From: Acinetobacter bereziniae LMG 1003 = CIP 70.12
Lineage (GTDB): Bacteria; Pseudomonadota; Gammaproteobacteria; Pseudomonadales; Moraxellaceae
Reading direction: 5' to 3'
Assembly (NCBI RefSeq): GCF_000368925.1
Contig: NZ_KB849755.1
Coordinates: 1,232,620 to 1,296,619 of the forward strand
DNA: 64,000 nt
The notes beneath the pieces were generated by a model. It saw nothing but the letters and a program-made list of their open reading frames with translations, was not told the DNA's origin and searched no databases. The first letter of the stretch is position 1. Every line of letters begins with the position of its first letter. The position numbers and the translations under genes were made by a program. Positions 45,573 through 54,907 of the stretch are shown piece by piece.

Positions 45573-46781
45573 ATGCCAAAACTAATTGATATCTTTTGGA
45601 TTTTCTTAAAATTAGGCTGTACAAGTTTTGGTGGTCCTGCAGCACATTTGATCTTTTTTAAGCAGCATTTTGTTGAAAAGAAACATTGGCTGAATGAGCA
45701 ACAATATGCCCAATTACTCGCACTCACCCAATTATTACCTGGTCCGAGCAGCAGTCAAATGGGCATGGCGATTGGATACTTACACCAACGCCACTTAGGT
45801 GCAATTGTCGCTTGGCTAGGGTTTACCTTGCCTTCAACACTGCTTATGTTCTTTTTGGCATATTTTATTCAACAACATTATAAGATTTCAGCAGCCTTAT
45901 TTTCTGCAATACAGTCGATCATTCTTGCCATCATTATTTTTGCGTTTTGGCAAATGTTCAAAAGTTATTGTAGAACTAAATTACAATTTCTGTTGATGTC
46001 CCTGAGCGCCATATTACTTCTTATCTTTTCAAATGCTTGGATTCAATTTGCAATCATTTTTATCAGTGCAGTATTGGGCATCTTTATTCATAAAGTAATC
46101 TCTATTCAGCCTTCAAAATCCGTTATTGAACACGAGACTGAACATATCTTCTTCCGATCTGTATTCGCTTTACATCATCACAGTATAAGCTGGCTGGTCA
46201 TATTTATTTTAATTTTTTTCGGACTGTGGTTAGGCGCCCTTTTGTTTACAACTACAGGAGCAATGACTGCTTTTAACCTTTATAAAACGGGTGCTTTAGT
46301 TTTTGGTGGAGGGCATGTTGTACTTCCAATGTTGTATCAAGATTTTGTGCATACAGGGATGATTAGTCAGCAAAATTTTGAATTTGGCTATACCTTGGCT
46401 CAGTTTATGCCAGGTCCGTTATTTACTTTTGCCAGTTTTATGGGTTCATTTTTACCACTCAGCCCATTTCCACTCTTCAATGCATTGATAGCAACCTTGT
46501 TAATTTTTCTACCCTCCTTCTTCTTCATTTTTACAGCATTGCCCTATTGGTCAAAACTCATCAGCAATGTTTACATTCAAAATTCAGTCTCTTTAATCAA
46601 TGCTGCTGTGGTTGGATTTCTCCTCTCGATCATTGTGCCAATGGCAGAAAAAAACTTGAATCATCTACAAGATATATTCAGTACTATGGTGATGTTATGT
46701 AGTTTAAAACTGAACATTTCGATCTTTATCAGTGTGCCTATTATTTTATTACTGCGTTATATGTGGAATACGATGGCGTAA
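45573..46781 (+). CDS. chrA: Chromate transporter ChrA
   Basis: This 402-residue protein contains two CHR domains in tandem. Each begins with the family pattern: FLKLGCTSFGGPAAHLIFF with LLPGPSSSQMGMAIGYL in the first, and LYKTGALVFGGGHVVLPML with FMPGPLFTFASFMG in the second. About ten transmembrane helices are present. It exports chromate, probably with protons. No chrB or other resistance gene is adjacent. Long-chain ChrA proteins of this length are common. Confidence 0.93.
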   Translation: MPKLIDIFWIFLKLGCTSFGGPAAHLIFFKQHFVEKKHWLNEQQYAQLLALTQLLPGPSSSQMGMAIGYLHQRHLGAIVAWLGFTLPSTLLMFFLAYFIQQHYKISAALFSAIQSIILAIIIFAFWQMFKSYCRTKLQFLLMSLSAILLLIFSNAWIQFAIIFISAVLGIFIHKVISIQPSKSVIEHETEHIFFRSVFALHHHSISWLVIFILIFFGLWLGALLFTTTGAMTAFNLYKTGALVFGGGHVVLPMLYQDFVHTGMISQQNFEFGYTLAQFMPGPLFTFASFMGSFLPLSPFPLFNALIATLLIFLPSFFFIFTALPYWSKLISNVYIQNSVSLINAAVVGFLLSIIVPMAEKNLNHLQDIFSTMVMLCSLKLNISIFISVPIILLLRYMWNTMA

Positions 46782-46803
46782 AAAAGCCAGTGATTCACTG
46801 GCT
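46781..46803 (-). terminator. Intrinsic terminator downstream of gltS
   Basis: On the minus strand AGCCAGTG / CACTGGCT is followed by TTTTT. It overlaps the end of chrA. Confidence 0.82.
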
Positions 46804-46829
46804 CAATACAACATTACAAGACAATCAGA

Positions 46830-48065
46830 TTAAGCAATAAATTTAAGAATCAATTGAATCACTGTCGCATTAATTAAATCGACAAAAAAAGCACCGCATA
46901 AAGGAACGATTAAGAATGCTTTATGAGAAGGACCGTACATATTGGTAATTGCTTGCATATTGGCAACCGCTGTTGGTGTTGCGCCCATACCAAAACCACA
47001 ATGACCTGCTGCTAATACGGCTGCATCGTAGTTTTTCCCCATGACTCGGAATGTCACAAATGCTGCATACAAAGCCATTGTTAATGTCTGAGCAGAGAGA
47101 ATAACGACTAAAGGACCAGCTAAATCAGCCAATTGCCAAAGCTTTAACGATAATAAAGCCATTGCCAAATAAAGCGATAATGCGGCATTTCCAAAAACAT
47201 CAATCGCGCGATCGAACATTTTAATGCGTAGAACACCTTCTAGTACATTACGAAGGATAACCCCTCCAGCAAGTGCCCATACAAATGTTGGTAATTCAAA
47301 CCACTGCCCTTTACTATATCCTGTCATAAACTCAGCAAAAGCCAAACATGCAGCAAAAAGACCTAAAGTCGTAATTGCATTATCTGCTGTGATCAAACGA
47401 ACTTGATGCGGATACTCGAATGGAACATATTCACCCAGTTCAGTCACTGCTTGCTGATTGGTTTCATCCACTTCTTTTTGTGTCTTTGGACTAGACAATT
47501 GGTAGCGGTTGATCAGCAATTTTGCCAATGGACCACCGATAATACCGCCAATAATCAAGCCAAATGTCGCACTTGCCATACCCAATGCCAATGCACCTTG
47601 TATGCCATGCTGAGTTTCAAGGATTTCACCCCAAGCACCCGCAGTACCATGACCACCGGTAAGGGTAATTGATCCTGCAATCAAACCAACAAGCGGATCT
47701 AAGCCGAGTGCAGTGGCTAAGCCCATTCCGACAAAGTCTTGAACCACGATAAATGAAGCAACACAGACAAGAAAAATGACTAAGCCCAAACCACCTTCTT
47801 TTAATTTAGCAAAATTGGCACTTAAACCTATTGATGCAAAAAATACCAACATAAAACTGGTTTGTAATTCACTGCTGGTGGTGATGCTATAGCCCCATAT
47901 ATTGTGTACCAACAATGACAGAATTGCAGCAACCAAACCACCTGCGACAGGCTCAGGAATATTGTATTTACGCAAAAACTCAATTTTATTAACAAGGAAG
48001 CGCCCCAATAACAATACAATGACTGCAGCAATCAAGGTATAAAAGGCATTAAAAGAAAATTCCAT
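46830..48065 (-). CDS. gltS: Sodium/glutamate symporter GltS
   Basis: This 411-residue protein has about ten to twelve hydrophobic helices and the two GltS repeats. Their motifs include SITLTGGHGTAGAWGEILE in the first half and AAGHCGFGMGATPTAVANMQAIT in the second. It imports glutamate with sodium. Length matches GltS. No leader or adjacent regulator is visible. Confidence 0.95.
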   Translation of the reverse strand: MEFSFNAFYTLIAAVIVLLLGRFLVNKIEFLRKYNIPEPVAGGLVAAILSLLVHNIWGYSITTSSELQTSFMLVFFASIGLSANFAKLKEGGLGLVIFLVCVASFIVVQDFVGMGLATALGLDPLVGLIAGSITLTGGHGTAGAWGEILETQHGIQGALALGMASATFGLIIGGIIGGPLAKLLINRYQLSSPKTQKEVDETNQQAVTELGEYVPFEYPHQVRLITADNAITTLGLFAACLAFAEFMTGYSKGQWFELPTFVWALAGGVILRNVLEGVLRIKMFDRAIDVFGNAALSLYLAMALLSLKLWQLADLAGPLVVILSAQTLTMALYAAFVTFRVMGKNYDAAVLAAGHCGFGMGATPTAVANMQAITNMYGPSHKAFLIVPLCGAFFVDLINATVIQLILKFIA

Positions 48066-48540
48066 AATAATTATCCATGCTTAGGCTATATTTTTTGCTG
48101 TAAAGTGATGCCATTTCATCCTACTAAACTTTGTAATCACTTAAGATTAGCGGTTACTAAATCACCTGATAGACACAACAAAAAAATAAAATAAAAGGCA
48201 GATTTTCAATCTTGAAAATCCAAAGGTTTTTAGAAAAAATAAACTAAAGATAGACTGAATTACAATGCTGCAAATATTTAGAAAAGAAAATGGTCATGAT
48301 GTTACTCCTATTATTGATAAAAGATCATTTCATCAAACAATGAGAAATACAGTCCTGATAAGTCGTTCGCTCTACAGAACAGGCCAAAACATGTGATTTA
48401 TCTATCCGACAGCATCAACATGTAAAAAAAAAGAGCGTCAATTATGCATTTTTTTTGACAAATGTCTAACTAAACATTTAAAAAATTTTGTTATAAAAAA
48501 CTATCTTTCTTTGGCAGACTTTATTGATGCCATTAAAATA
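48066..48540. other. Intergenic between gltS and dcaP
   Basis: The 475-base AT-rich gap must hold the gltS promoter. I see no gene, RNA or strong inverted repeat before the dcaP terminator. Confidence 0.5.
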
Positions 48541-48570
48541 GAAAAGCCGAGGAAAAATCCTCGGCTTTTC
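48541..48570. terminator. Intrinsic terminator downstream of dcaP
   Basis: A 13-bp stem GAAAAGCCGAGGA / TCCTCGGCTTTTC with loop AAAA. Confidence 0.93.
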
Positions 48571-48587
48571 AATCACTAATGTCTAAA

Positions 48588-49838
48588 TTAGAAATTATAT
48601 TTAGCCATTAAGCCCACACGGTTATCTTTATATGATTGACCTGCAAAAGTTTCACGCTTACCGTTGATATACTCGATACCCAAATCAATTGGTTTAGCAG
48701 GCGAATAGATCACGTTTATCCAAGCTTGTTGAACTTTTTCATTAGCAGATTCGTTAGCTTTCGCTTTAGCGAAATCAGTGCCATTGTCAGCAAACAATGC
48801 ACCATACGCTAAAGTTGAACGTAGGTTAGGTAAAATTTTATAAGTACCACCCACTTGAACTGCAGTGAACTTATTCTGTTCAATATCACCATTTACCACA
48901 GAGTAAGCACTGTTACTACCGTATAAGTAGTTACTGTTACCTACAACATAAGAAGCATCAGCAAAAAGTTTTAAAGGATCTGCAACTTTAAAGTCTGTAC
49001 CTACACCAATACCCCAACCTGTTTTATCTTTACGGATATTGTTGTCTTTATAATTCTCCACCAAAACACGTGCAGAAGCGTTACCGTTACCACCCGCATA
49101 TGATTGAGTTACTTTACCAGTTAACACAGGAAGACTGTATTTAATTGCAGTACCTGTTATACCAGCACTATTGCCTTCTTCAGCAGCAACCAATAATTTT
49201 GTAGTCGGTGCTAGGTTATATGTATAACGAACTTGCGGAATACGTGTCGTACCACCACCTAAGTTAGTTGCAAAGTCAATCATTTCTGGCGCATGGCTAG
49301 ACAAGAAGTTAGACGTTGTTTGACCAAATAACCAATTGTTATAAGTTAAGTAAGCGTGACGAATACGAAGGTTTTCATTCACACCATTACCCGCAAAGTC
49401 AACTTCAACTTTACCACCTACTTTTGCATCGCCTACAGGTGTATTAAAGTCTAAACCGATACGCGTAGTTTTCGCAGTAGCACGTAATTTATCTTTCGCT
49501 TCACCCGTCGTTGCATTCACTTTGTTGAAGTCATCGTCTGCACCCTCGATGATATAGTTCGCATCACCACGTACAAAACCGTAAATGTTAATGTCAGCGC
49601 CAGATTTTGATTTCAAACCTGAAGAAGCTGATGCAGGTGCAGATTCAACTTTAGACTCGACCAGACGAACTTGCTGTTGCTGTTGTTGAAGCAATGCTTT
49701 TAATTCTTGAACTTCATTGCGTAATTGTTGAATCTCTTGGCTGTCAGTAGCAGCTTGAGCTGTATTTACCATTAAAGCAGTGACTGTTAATGCTAAGCTT
49801 TTGATAATAAATGACTTGCGGTTTGTGAATAGACTCAT
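48588..49838 (-). CDS. dcaP: DcaP-like trimeric outer-membrane porin
   Basis: This 416-residue protein has a signal peptide cut near NTAQA-ATDS. An N-terminal coiled-coil rich in Gln follows (EIQQLRNEVQELKALLQQQQ), which DcaP uses for trimer contacts. The barrel begins ADINIYGFVRGDANYI and ends in Phe (VGLMAKYNF). DcaP is an abundant Acinetobacter porin for anionic solutes such as dicarboxylates and some beta-lactams. AGGAG precedes the ATG. Confidence 0.9.
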   Translation of the reverse strand: MSLFTNRKSFIIKSLALTVTALMVNTAQAATDSQEIQQLRNEVQELKALLQQQQQQVRLVESKVESAPASASSGLKSKSGADINIYGFVRGDANYIIEGADDDFNKVNATTGEAKDKLRATAKTTRIGLDFNTPVGDAKVGGKVEVDFAGNGVNENLRIRHAYLTYNNWLFGQTTSNFLSSHAPEMIDFATNLGGGTTRIPQVRYTYNLAPTTKLLVAAEEGNSAGITGTAIKYSLPVLTGKVTQSYAGGNGNASARVLVENYKDNNIRKDKTGWGIGVGTDFKVADPLKLFADASYVVGNSNYLYGSNSAYSVVNGDIEQNKFTAVQVGGTYKILPNLRSTLAYGALFADNGTDFAKAKANESANEKVQQAWINVIYSPAKPIDLGIEYINGKRETFAGQSYKDNRVGLMAKYNF

Positions 49839-50372
49839 GAAATACTCCTAGCCTTATTTATGATGTGCATCCGTACAATTTGACCTTTTAACCCCAGAAC
49901 TTTGCTAAAAAATCAATTTTTCTTGTTTTCTTCAGTAGTCTCTCAAACACCACATTAAAAAAACATTGCACATATATGCTTGCTATTAAATTATGAAAGC
50001 GTTGAAACTAAGTTAAAACCCAAAAGTAACAATTTGTGTATAATTCTTACACTGTTGTAATCTAGCCTAACTCAACCCCTTAATTAAAATCAGTTTTACC
50101 GAATAAGACTTTGATTTCAATTCTTTTTTCAGATTAACATTTCTATAATTATTATATAATCGGGGGGTTAGCGAAATCTTGACAAACGTCAGTCGCTCAA
50201 TATACGACTATCGTATATAGTCTAATTGATGGAAAACCAAGCTTTATAGGGAAAATTAATAGCGACAATGACGTTCAAATTGTGGATTCAATAATTACAG
50301 GTCTTGCTTGATTATTTGAAATGTGTCGTTAAATGAGGGCTCAACGATAACAAATTATTTCAAACACTCTTA
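49839..50372. other. Upstream of dcaP, left of the MITE-like element
   Basis: These 534 bases contain the dcaP promoter (minus strand) and, at 50179-50218, a plus-strand promoter-like sequence overlapped by a palindrome. No gene longer than ~40 codons is supported. Confidence 0.5.
50179..50218 (+). promoter_or_regulatory. Promoter-like sequence with 19-bp palindrome
   Basis: TTGACA (50179-50184) is 16 bases from TATACG. The perfect palindrome ATATACGACTATCGTATAT (50200-50218) covers the putative -10. A repressor or dimeric activator could bind here. No clear gene lies downstream before the element at 50373. Confidence 0.45.
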
Positions 50373-50709
50373 GGGTCTGCGGACATTTCATAAATGGCTT
50401 GCGTTGTGGGTTAAAATTGAGCAGGTATGAGGAGTATACTCCGCAAGGAAATGAAGAGAATAGCGAGACTATTTTTAAATTTCATAACGTAGCCTGAGAT
50501 AATTTTAACCACAACCCTGAGCAAGAACAAAGCACTGCTTTGTTTGCAGCGCAAGGCGTAGCGGGGACTAGCGTGTTTTTTGGCGCTTCGTCGTTCCCTT
50601 GCGAAACAGTGTTTCTCATCATTTAGAATGACTAAATTTCGTATTTCGCGCCTAGTATCGCCTACAAAACACACCTAGTCGCAAACATAGACGAATTGTC
50701 CACAGCCCC
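50373..50709. mobile_element. MITE-like non-autonomous element, 337 bp
   Basis: The ends are GGGTCTGCGGACATTTC (50373-50389) and, on the opposite strand, GGGGCTGTGGACAATTC (50709-50693). They match at 14 of 17 positions as terminal inverted repeats, and TA flanks both ends as a likely target duplication. An inner inverted repeat (GTTGTGGGTTAAAATT near 50404 with AATTTTAACCACAAC near 50495) adds fold-back potential. There is no transposase. The minus-strand frame 50411-50674 translates to a string (CFARERRSAKKHASPRYALR) that I recognise as repeatedly annotated in Acinetobacter genomes, which fits a dispersed repeat rather than a protein. Confidence 0.75.
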
Positions 50710-50711
50710 TA

Positions 50712-51069
50712 ATATCTTTGCTACTTTTTGCAGCCTTAATTGTTTCGCTGATCATAAAAATCATTTCAATCCAAATTTATTGTTATCACTTTGACTTGAT
50801 CTCATTCCTCTAACAATTTTCTATGCTTAGAAAATATAGTGCTTTGAGCTTAGTAAGCCTTCACTCAGTTGTTGTATGGACACCACTATTTATTAGCAAA
50901 CTCCATAAAGGATAAAAAATTATAAATAACAAAACTTTAATCCAATATAAATCATCATGATCCATTTTTATTTTACTTTGTAATCTTTTGTAAGTGAATC
51001 TTGTTAATTAAAATGTCATTATGACACTATATATGTATTGGCAATAAGCCACTTTATGAGAGTCAATTC
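50712..51069. other. Upstream of the PRPP synthetase gene
   Basis: The 358-base AT-rich leader holds a 13-bp palindrome at 51014-51026 near the gene. Nothing else is recognised. Confidence 0.5.
51014..51026 (+). promoter_or_regulatory. Palindromic operator candidate (NrtR?)
   Basis: TGTCAT-T-ATGACA lies 43 bases before the PRPP synthetase start. An NrtR-like repressor is encoded nearby, so this is the best candidate operator for the salvage genes. I did not find a copy upstream of the regulator itself. Confidence 0.5.
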
Positions 51070-51963
51070 ATGTCTATTCAAATTCAAGATTCAAAACAGA
51101 ACCTGATTCCTGTACAGACGATCCAATTTGCGGGTGGTGAAAGACATATCCAAATTTCGGCAGAAATTTTGAATACCTTGAAAGGTACAATGCAAATTCA
51201 AGCAAAAATTACCAATAGCCAAGAGCTCATAGATTACTTATTGCTCGAAAATGTATTGCTCAATCAAGGTTTAGAAATTGATTTAGAAATCCCTTATTTC
51301 CCTTATGCGCGTCAAGATCGCATTTGTGCAACTGGACAAGCTTTTTCATTAGAAGTTATGACAAAGCTGTTAAATATCAACAATGAAAAGTTTCCGCAGC
51401 AACGTAAATCCATCAAAGTCTGGGATGCTCATAGTGATGTGACAGAAAAACTTTTGCATGAAAATACACACTTTTTTGAAGTTGAAAATGTCCAACCTAG
51501 TGAAATAATTTTAAAAAATGAAATGTTAACGAAGCTTTTAACAACAAAGAAAACTGTTTTAGTCTGCCCAGATGCAGGTGCAAAACAGCGTACAAAGACA
51601 ATTGCCAGTGCTGTAAATACATTTCGTGATCGTGAAATTGATGTGGTCTTTTGTGAGAAACGACGCGACCCTGTCACTGGAAAAATCCAAAATGCTCAGG
51701 TCAATGCAAAAGATTTATCGGGTAAAACCGCAGTCATTACTGACGATATCTGTGACGGCGGTGCAACGTTTATCGGCATTGCACAAGAGTTAAAAAAATT
51801 AAATTGTGAGCATGTGATTTTATACGTTACACACGGCATTTTTAGTAAGGGCTTACAAGTATTCGATGGTTTAGTCGATCAGATTTTTACTACAGACAGC
51901 TTCCCTCAAATCGAAAATCCAAAACTTAACGTTATTAAATTCAGCCGTTTCAGTACATTGTAA
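51070..51963 (+). CDS. Ribose-phosphate pyrophosphokinase, NAD-salvage type
   Basis: This 297-residue enzyme makes PRPP from ribose 5-phosphate and ATP. Motifs are YFPYARQDR (the flexible-loop region), VWDAHSDV (modified metal-binding loop), VCPDAGAKQRTK and the PRPP-binding VITDDICDGGATFIG. It is shorter and more divergent than housekeeping Prs. The partner nadV starts 46 bases downstream, so it likely supplies PRPP for nicotinamide salvage rather than general metabolism. Confidence 0.9.
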   Translation: MSIQIQDSKQNLIPVQTIQFAGGERHIQISAEILNTLKGTMQIQAKITNSQELIDYLLLENVLLNQGLEIDLEIPYFPYARQDRICATGQAFSLEVMTKLLNINNEKFPQQRKSIKVWDAHSDVTEKLLHENTHFFEVENVQPSEIILKNEMLTKLLTTKKTVLVCPDAGAKQRTKTIASAVNTFRDREIDVVFCEKRRDPVTGKIQNAQVNAKDLSGKTAVITDDICDGGATFIGIAQELKKLNCEHVILYVTHGIFSKGLQVFDGLVDQIFTTDSFPQIENPKLNVIKFSRFSTL

Positions 51964-52009
51964 TTATCAAATTTTAACTGCCTAATTTTAATTATCTAGG
52001 AGAACAACA

Positions 52010-53506
52010 ATGAGCTTAAAAATTAATCCACTAAATGCCATCGATTTTTATAAAGCAGATCACAGACGTCAATACCCTGCTGGTACAGAATATGTTTATG
52101 CCAATTTTACGCCACGTTCTTCGCGTTTAGCTCAAATGCTACCTGATTTTGACGATAAAATCGTGTTCTTTGGTTTGCAAGGTTTTATCAAACATTTTTT
52201 AATCGAAACATGGAATGAAGGCTTTTTCCAGCAAGATAAAAACAAAGTGATCGCTGCTTATAAACATCGTATGGACAATGCCTTAGGTGAAGGGGCGATT
52301 CCAGTCGATCACATTGAAGCCTTATATGACTTAGGCTATTTACCAATTCGGATCAAAGCCTTGGCAGAAGGTAGCCGAGTCAACATGAAAGTTCCTGTAC
52401 TGACTATTGTAAATACCTTACCTGAGTTCTTTTGGTTAACCAATTATTTGGAAACTGTACTCAGTGCAGAATTATGGAAAAGCTGTACCACTGCAACTAT
52501 TGCATTTGAATACAAGCATTTACTTACAGCGTATGCAATCAAAACTGGTGCACCTTTAGATTTTGTTCCAGTTCAAGGACATGATTTTAGCAGTCGTGGA
52601 ATGAGTGGAATCTATGATGCAACACAAAATGGTGTTGGTCACTTAACCAGTTTTATCGGTACAGATGCCGTCTCAGCGATTGATTATGCCGAAGAATATT
52701 ACAATGCAGACGGTATTGTGGGAGTTTCAGTTCCTGCTACTGAACACAGTGTAATGTGTATGGGCAGTGAAGATAATGAAATTGGAACATTCAAACGTTT
52801 GATCACTGAACTTTATCCATCTGGCGTAGTCAGTATTGTGTCAGATACTTGGGACTTTTGGCGAGTCATTACAGAATTCACTGTTGAGTTAAAAGGTGAA
52901 ATTCTTGCTCGCCAGCCTAATGCTCAGGGTCTTGCCAAACTGGTTTTCCGACCTGACTCTGGAGATCCTGTAAAAATCATATGTGGTGATCCTGAAGCAC
53001 AAGTTGGCAGCCCTGCCTATAAAGGTGCTGTGGAATGTTTATGGGAAATCTTCGGGGGGACTAAAACAGACCGAGGTTATAAAGTGCTCAATGAACGTGT
53101 TGGCTTGATTTATGGTGATTCGATCACATTGGAACGCGCTTTAAAAATTCTGCAAGGATTAGAAGCCAAAGGTTTTGCTTCAAATAATCTTGTGTTTGGA
53201 ATTGGGAGTTATACCTATAACTATTTAACCCGTGATACTTTTGGCTTTGCAGTGAAAGCAACATGGGGACAAGTGAATGGTATTCCACGTGAATTGTTTA
53301 AAGATCCTGCGACTGATTCTGGAACTAAAAAGTCGGCTAAAGGGCTACTTCGTGTAGAAAAATCTGAAACGGGCTTTGTATTGTTCGATCAACAATCCGC
53401 AGAGCAAGAACAACAAGGTGAGTTAGACACGGTGTTTGAGAATGGTCAATTGATTCAAGAATGCGCATTGAATGAAATTCGTGAGCGTTTAATATCAAGC
53501 CTATAG
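52010..53506 (+). CDS. nadV: Nicotinamide phosphoribosyltransferase NadV
   Basis: This 498-residue enzyme converts nicotinamide and PRPP to NMN. It has the NAMPT-type N terminus (INPLNAIDFYKADHRRQYPAG), the active-site HDFSSRGMSG, the segment GTDAVSAIDYAEEYY, and VFRPDSGDPVKI near the phosphoribosyl site. Length equals bacterial NadV and vertebrate NAMPT. AGGAG lies nine bases before the ATG. It gives the cell a route from nicotinamide to NAD without deamidation. Confidence 0.94.
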   Translation: MSLKINPLNAIDFYKADHRRQYPAGTEYVYANFTPRSSRLAQMLPDFDDKIVFFGLQGFIKHFLIETWNEGFFQQDKNKVIAAYKHRMDNALGEGAIPVDHIEALYDLGYLPIRIKALAEGSRVNMKVPVLTIVNTLPEFFWLTNYLETVLSAELWKSCTTATIAFEYKHLLTAYAIKTGAPLDFVPVQGHDFSSRGMSGIYDATQNGVGHLTSFIGTDAVSAIDYAEEYYNADGIVGVSVPATEHSVMCMGSEDNEIGTFKRLITELYPSGVVSIVSDTWDFWRVITEFTVELKGEILARQPNAQGLAKLVFRPDSGDPVKIICGDPEAQVGSPAYKGAVECLWEIFGGTKTDRGYKVLNERVGLIYGDSITLERALKILQGLEAKGFASNNLVFGIGSYTYNYLTRDTFGFAVKATWGQVNGIPRELFKDPATDSGTKKSAKGLLRVEKSETGFVLFDQQSAEQEQQGELDTVFENGQLIQECALNEIRERLISSL

Positions 53507-53516
53507 TATTAAAACC

Positions 53517-53548
53517 AAGCATTCAGTTTAGGATAAAACTGAATGCTT
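53517..53548. terminator. Hairpin between nadV and the lipoprotein gene
   Basis: A perfect 13-bp stem AAGCATTCAGTTT / AAACTGAATGCTT lies between convergent genes. T-runs are short, so termination is probable but weaker than at other sites. Confidence 0.65.
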
Positions 53549-53556
53549 AAACTAAA

Positions 53557-54774
53557 CTATTGAAAAACACCAGCAAAATAGAAATTCCCATTAATGGTAT
53601 CTGAACCAATTTGTACATTATTAAAGGTAAAATTTTGCTTTAGGTAATCTACGCTTAAGCCTTTACAACTTATATTTCGGTTCCCACATAAAACTGTATC
53701 TTCACCTTGTGTATAGACTAAGCTTAGATGTCCTTTTATCTCTTGATTAATTGTAAGCACTCCATAATTTTCAAACTCAATTTGATACATTTTTTGATCA
53801 TTTATTGCTTGAGCATACGTATTCTTATACCTTGGCACTAATTGAGTTGACTGGTTTAAGATTAAATTATATTGATCATATGGAACATACACATTTGCAC
53901 TTAAAGTTTTAATTTTCTCTGCATCACTTTTTAAAATAATATTGTCTAAATTGAGTTCGAATCCTTTGTTAGAATTAGACCAAATCTCATTTGCTAAGTC
54001 TGAAATAGTATAAGTATCTGTGCCATCTAACACTCTGATCGAAATTGCATTTTCAGAATAAGTATTGAGATACTTTCTTATTGATAAAAATATTGTTTTA
54101 TCGTCTTTTTTTAAAACTAACTCCTTATCAGTCCAATATAGCTTACCCTCCAAGCGAGTATCAAATTCTGCATAACTTTCAATATTATATTCTTCACTAT
54201 CGTAAATCACTTTACCTTGAACTTTTACAATCGGAAAGCGATTAGTTTGAAAAATTGGCCAATTACTTTGGGCAAAGTAATTTAATTCTCCTGTGATTAA
54301 AACAGATTTAAAACCATTAAAATCTTTTAATTCTGAAGCATCTCCACGATAGTATTGGTTTGGCGCATCTTTAAATATAACTTGGATGTGTTTTTTTTGG
54401 TTCAATTCTTTAATTGAATAGTTTGTGTTTGAAGAGCAATCATAAAGTGGAAAACAAAAAATAAATTTTACATCTTGCGTATCAAAGTCTTTAAACAGCA
54501 TAGCGAGTTTAGCCTTGTTGCCGTGATTCAGTTCAACAACAGAAAAGTCAGAACCATTTTTATTCGCAAAACTAGCAGATGTAATTGGTTGATTTCCTAT
54601 CGCTGAAATTTTATAAGTGAGTTGGGAATCATCAAAGTTTAAAGTTTGGTTAATTCCCTCACCTTTAATTGTTATATAGCTAGAATGATTCGCTGTCCCA
54701 ATAGAATTATCACTTCCACCACAACCTGACAGCAATAATAAACTCACTGCCGAATACATCACGATTTTTTTCAT
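53557..54774 (-). CDS. Uncharacterised lipoprotein
   Basis: This 405-residue protein starts with a lipoprotein signal (MYSAVSLLLLSGC, then GGSDN linker). The rest is beta-rich and polar with paired cysteines (FCFPLYDC, LCGNRNISCKG) that may be disulfides. No domain is recognised. It interrupts the NAD-salvage group on the opposite strand and has its own promoter region, so it is probably unrelated to it. Confidence 0.75.
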   Translation of the reverse strand: MKKIVMYSAVSLLLLSGCGGSDNSIGTANHSSYITIKGEGINQTLNFDDSQLTYKISAIGNQPITSASFANKNGSDFSVVELNHGNKAKLAMLFKDFDTQDVKFIFCFPLYDCSSNTNYSIKELNQKKHIQVIFKDAPNQYYRGDASELKDFNGFKSVLITGELNYFAQSNWPIFQTNRFPIVKVQGKVIYDSEEYNIESYAEFDTRLEGKLYWTDKELVLKKDDKTIFLSIRKYLNTYSENAISIRVLDGTDTYTISDLANEIWSNSNKGFELNLDNIILKSDAEKIKTLSANVYVPYDQYNLILNQSTQLVPRYKNTYAQAINDQKMYQIEFENYGVLTINQEIKGHLSLVYTQGEDTVLCGNRNISCKGLSVDYLKQNFTFNNVQIGSDTINGNFYFAGVFQ

Positions 54775-54907
54775 TATCCATTCCTTATAAGGATATTTAT
54801 TAAGTTTTTATAAACAATCTTATAACATTAATTTTCCTTGGCTAATATCCTTTACCCTGTAATAATTCTAACTATCTTTAAATTTAATAAATTAAGCGAG
54901 CCTTATT

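Noticed and set aside
50221..50311. A ~40-codon open stretch after the palindromic promoter
   Set aside because: There is no ATG or ribosome-binding site in a suitable place, and the length is within chance.
50411..50674. An 87-codon minus-strand frame (CFVGDTRREIRN...)
   Set aside because: It lies almost wholly inside the inverted-repeat element, has no ribosome-binding site, and resembles a repeat translation often mis-annotated in Acinetobacter.
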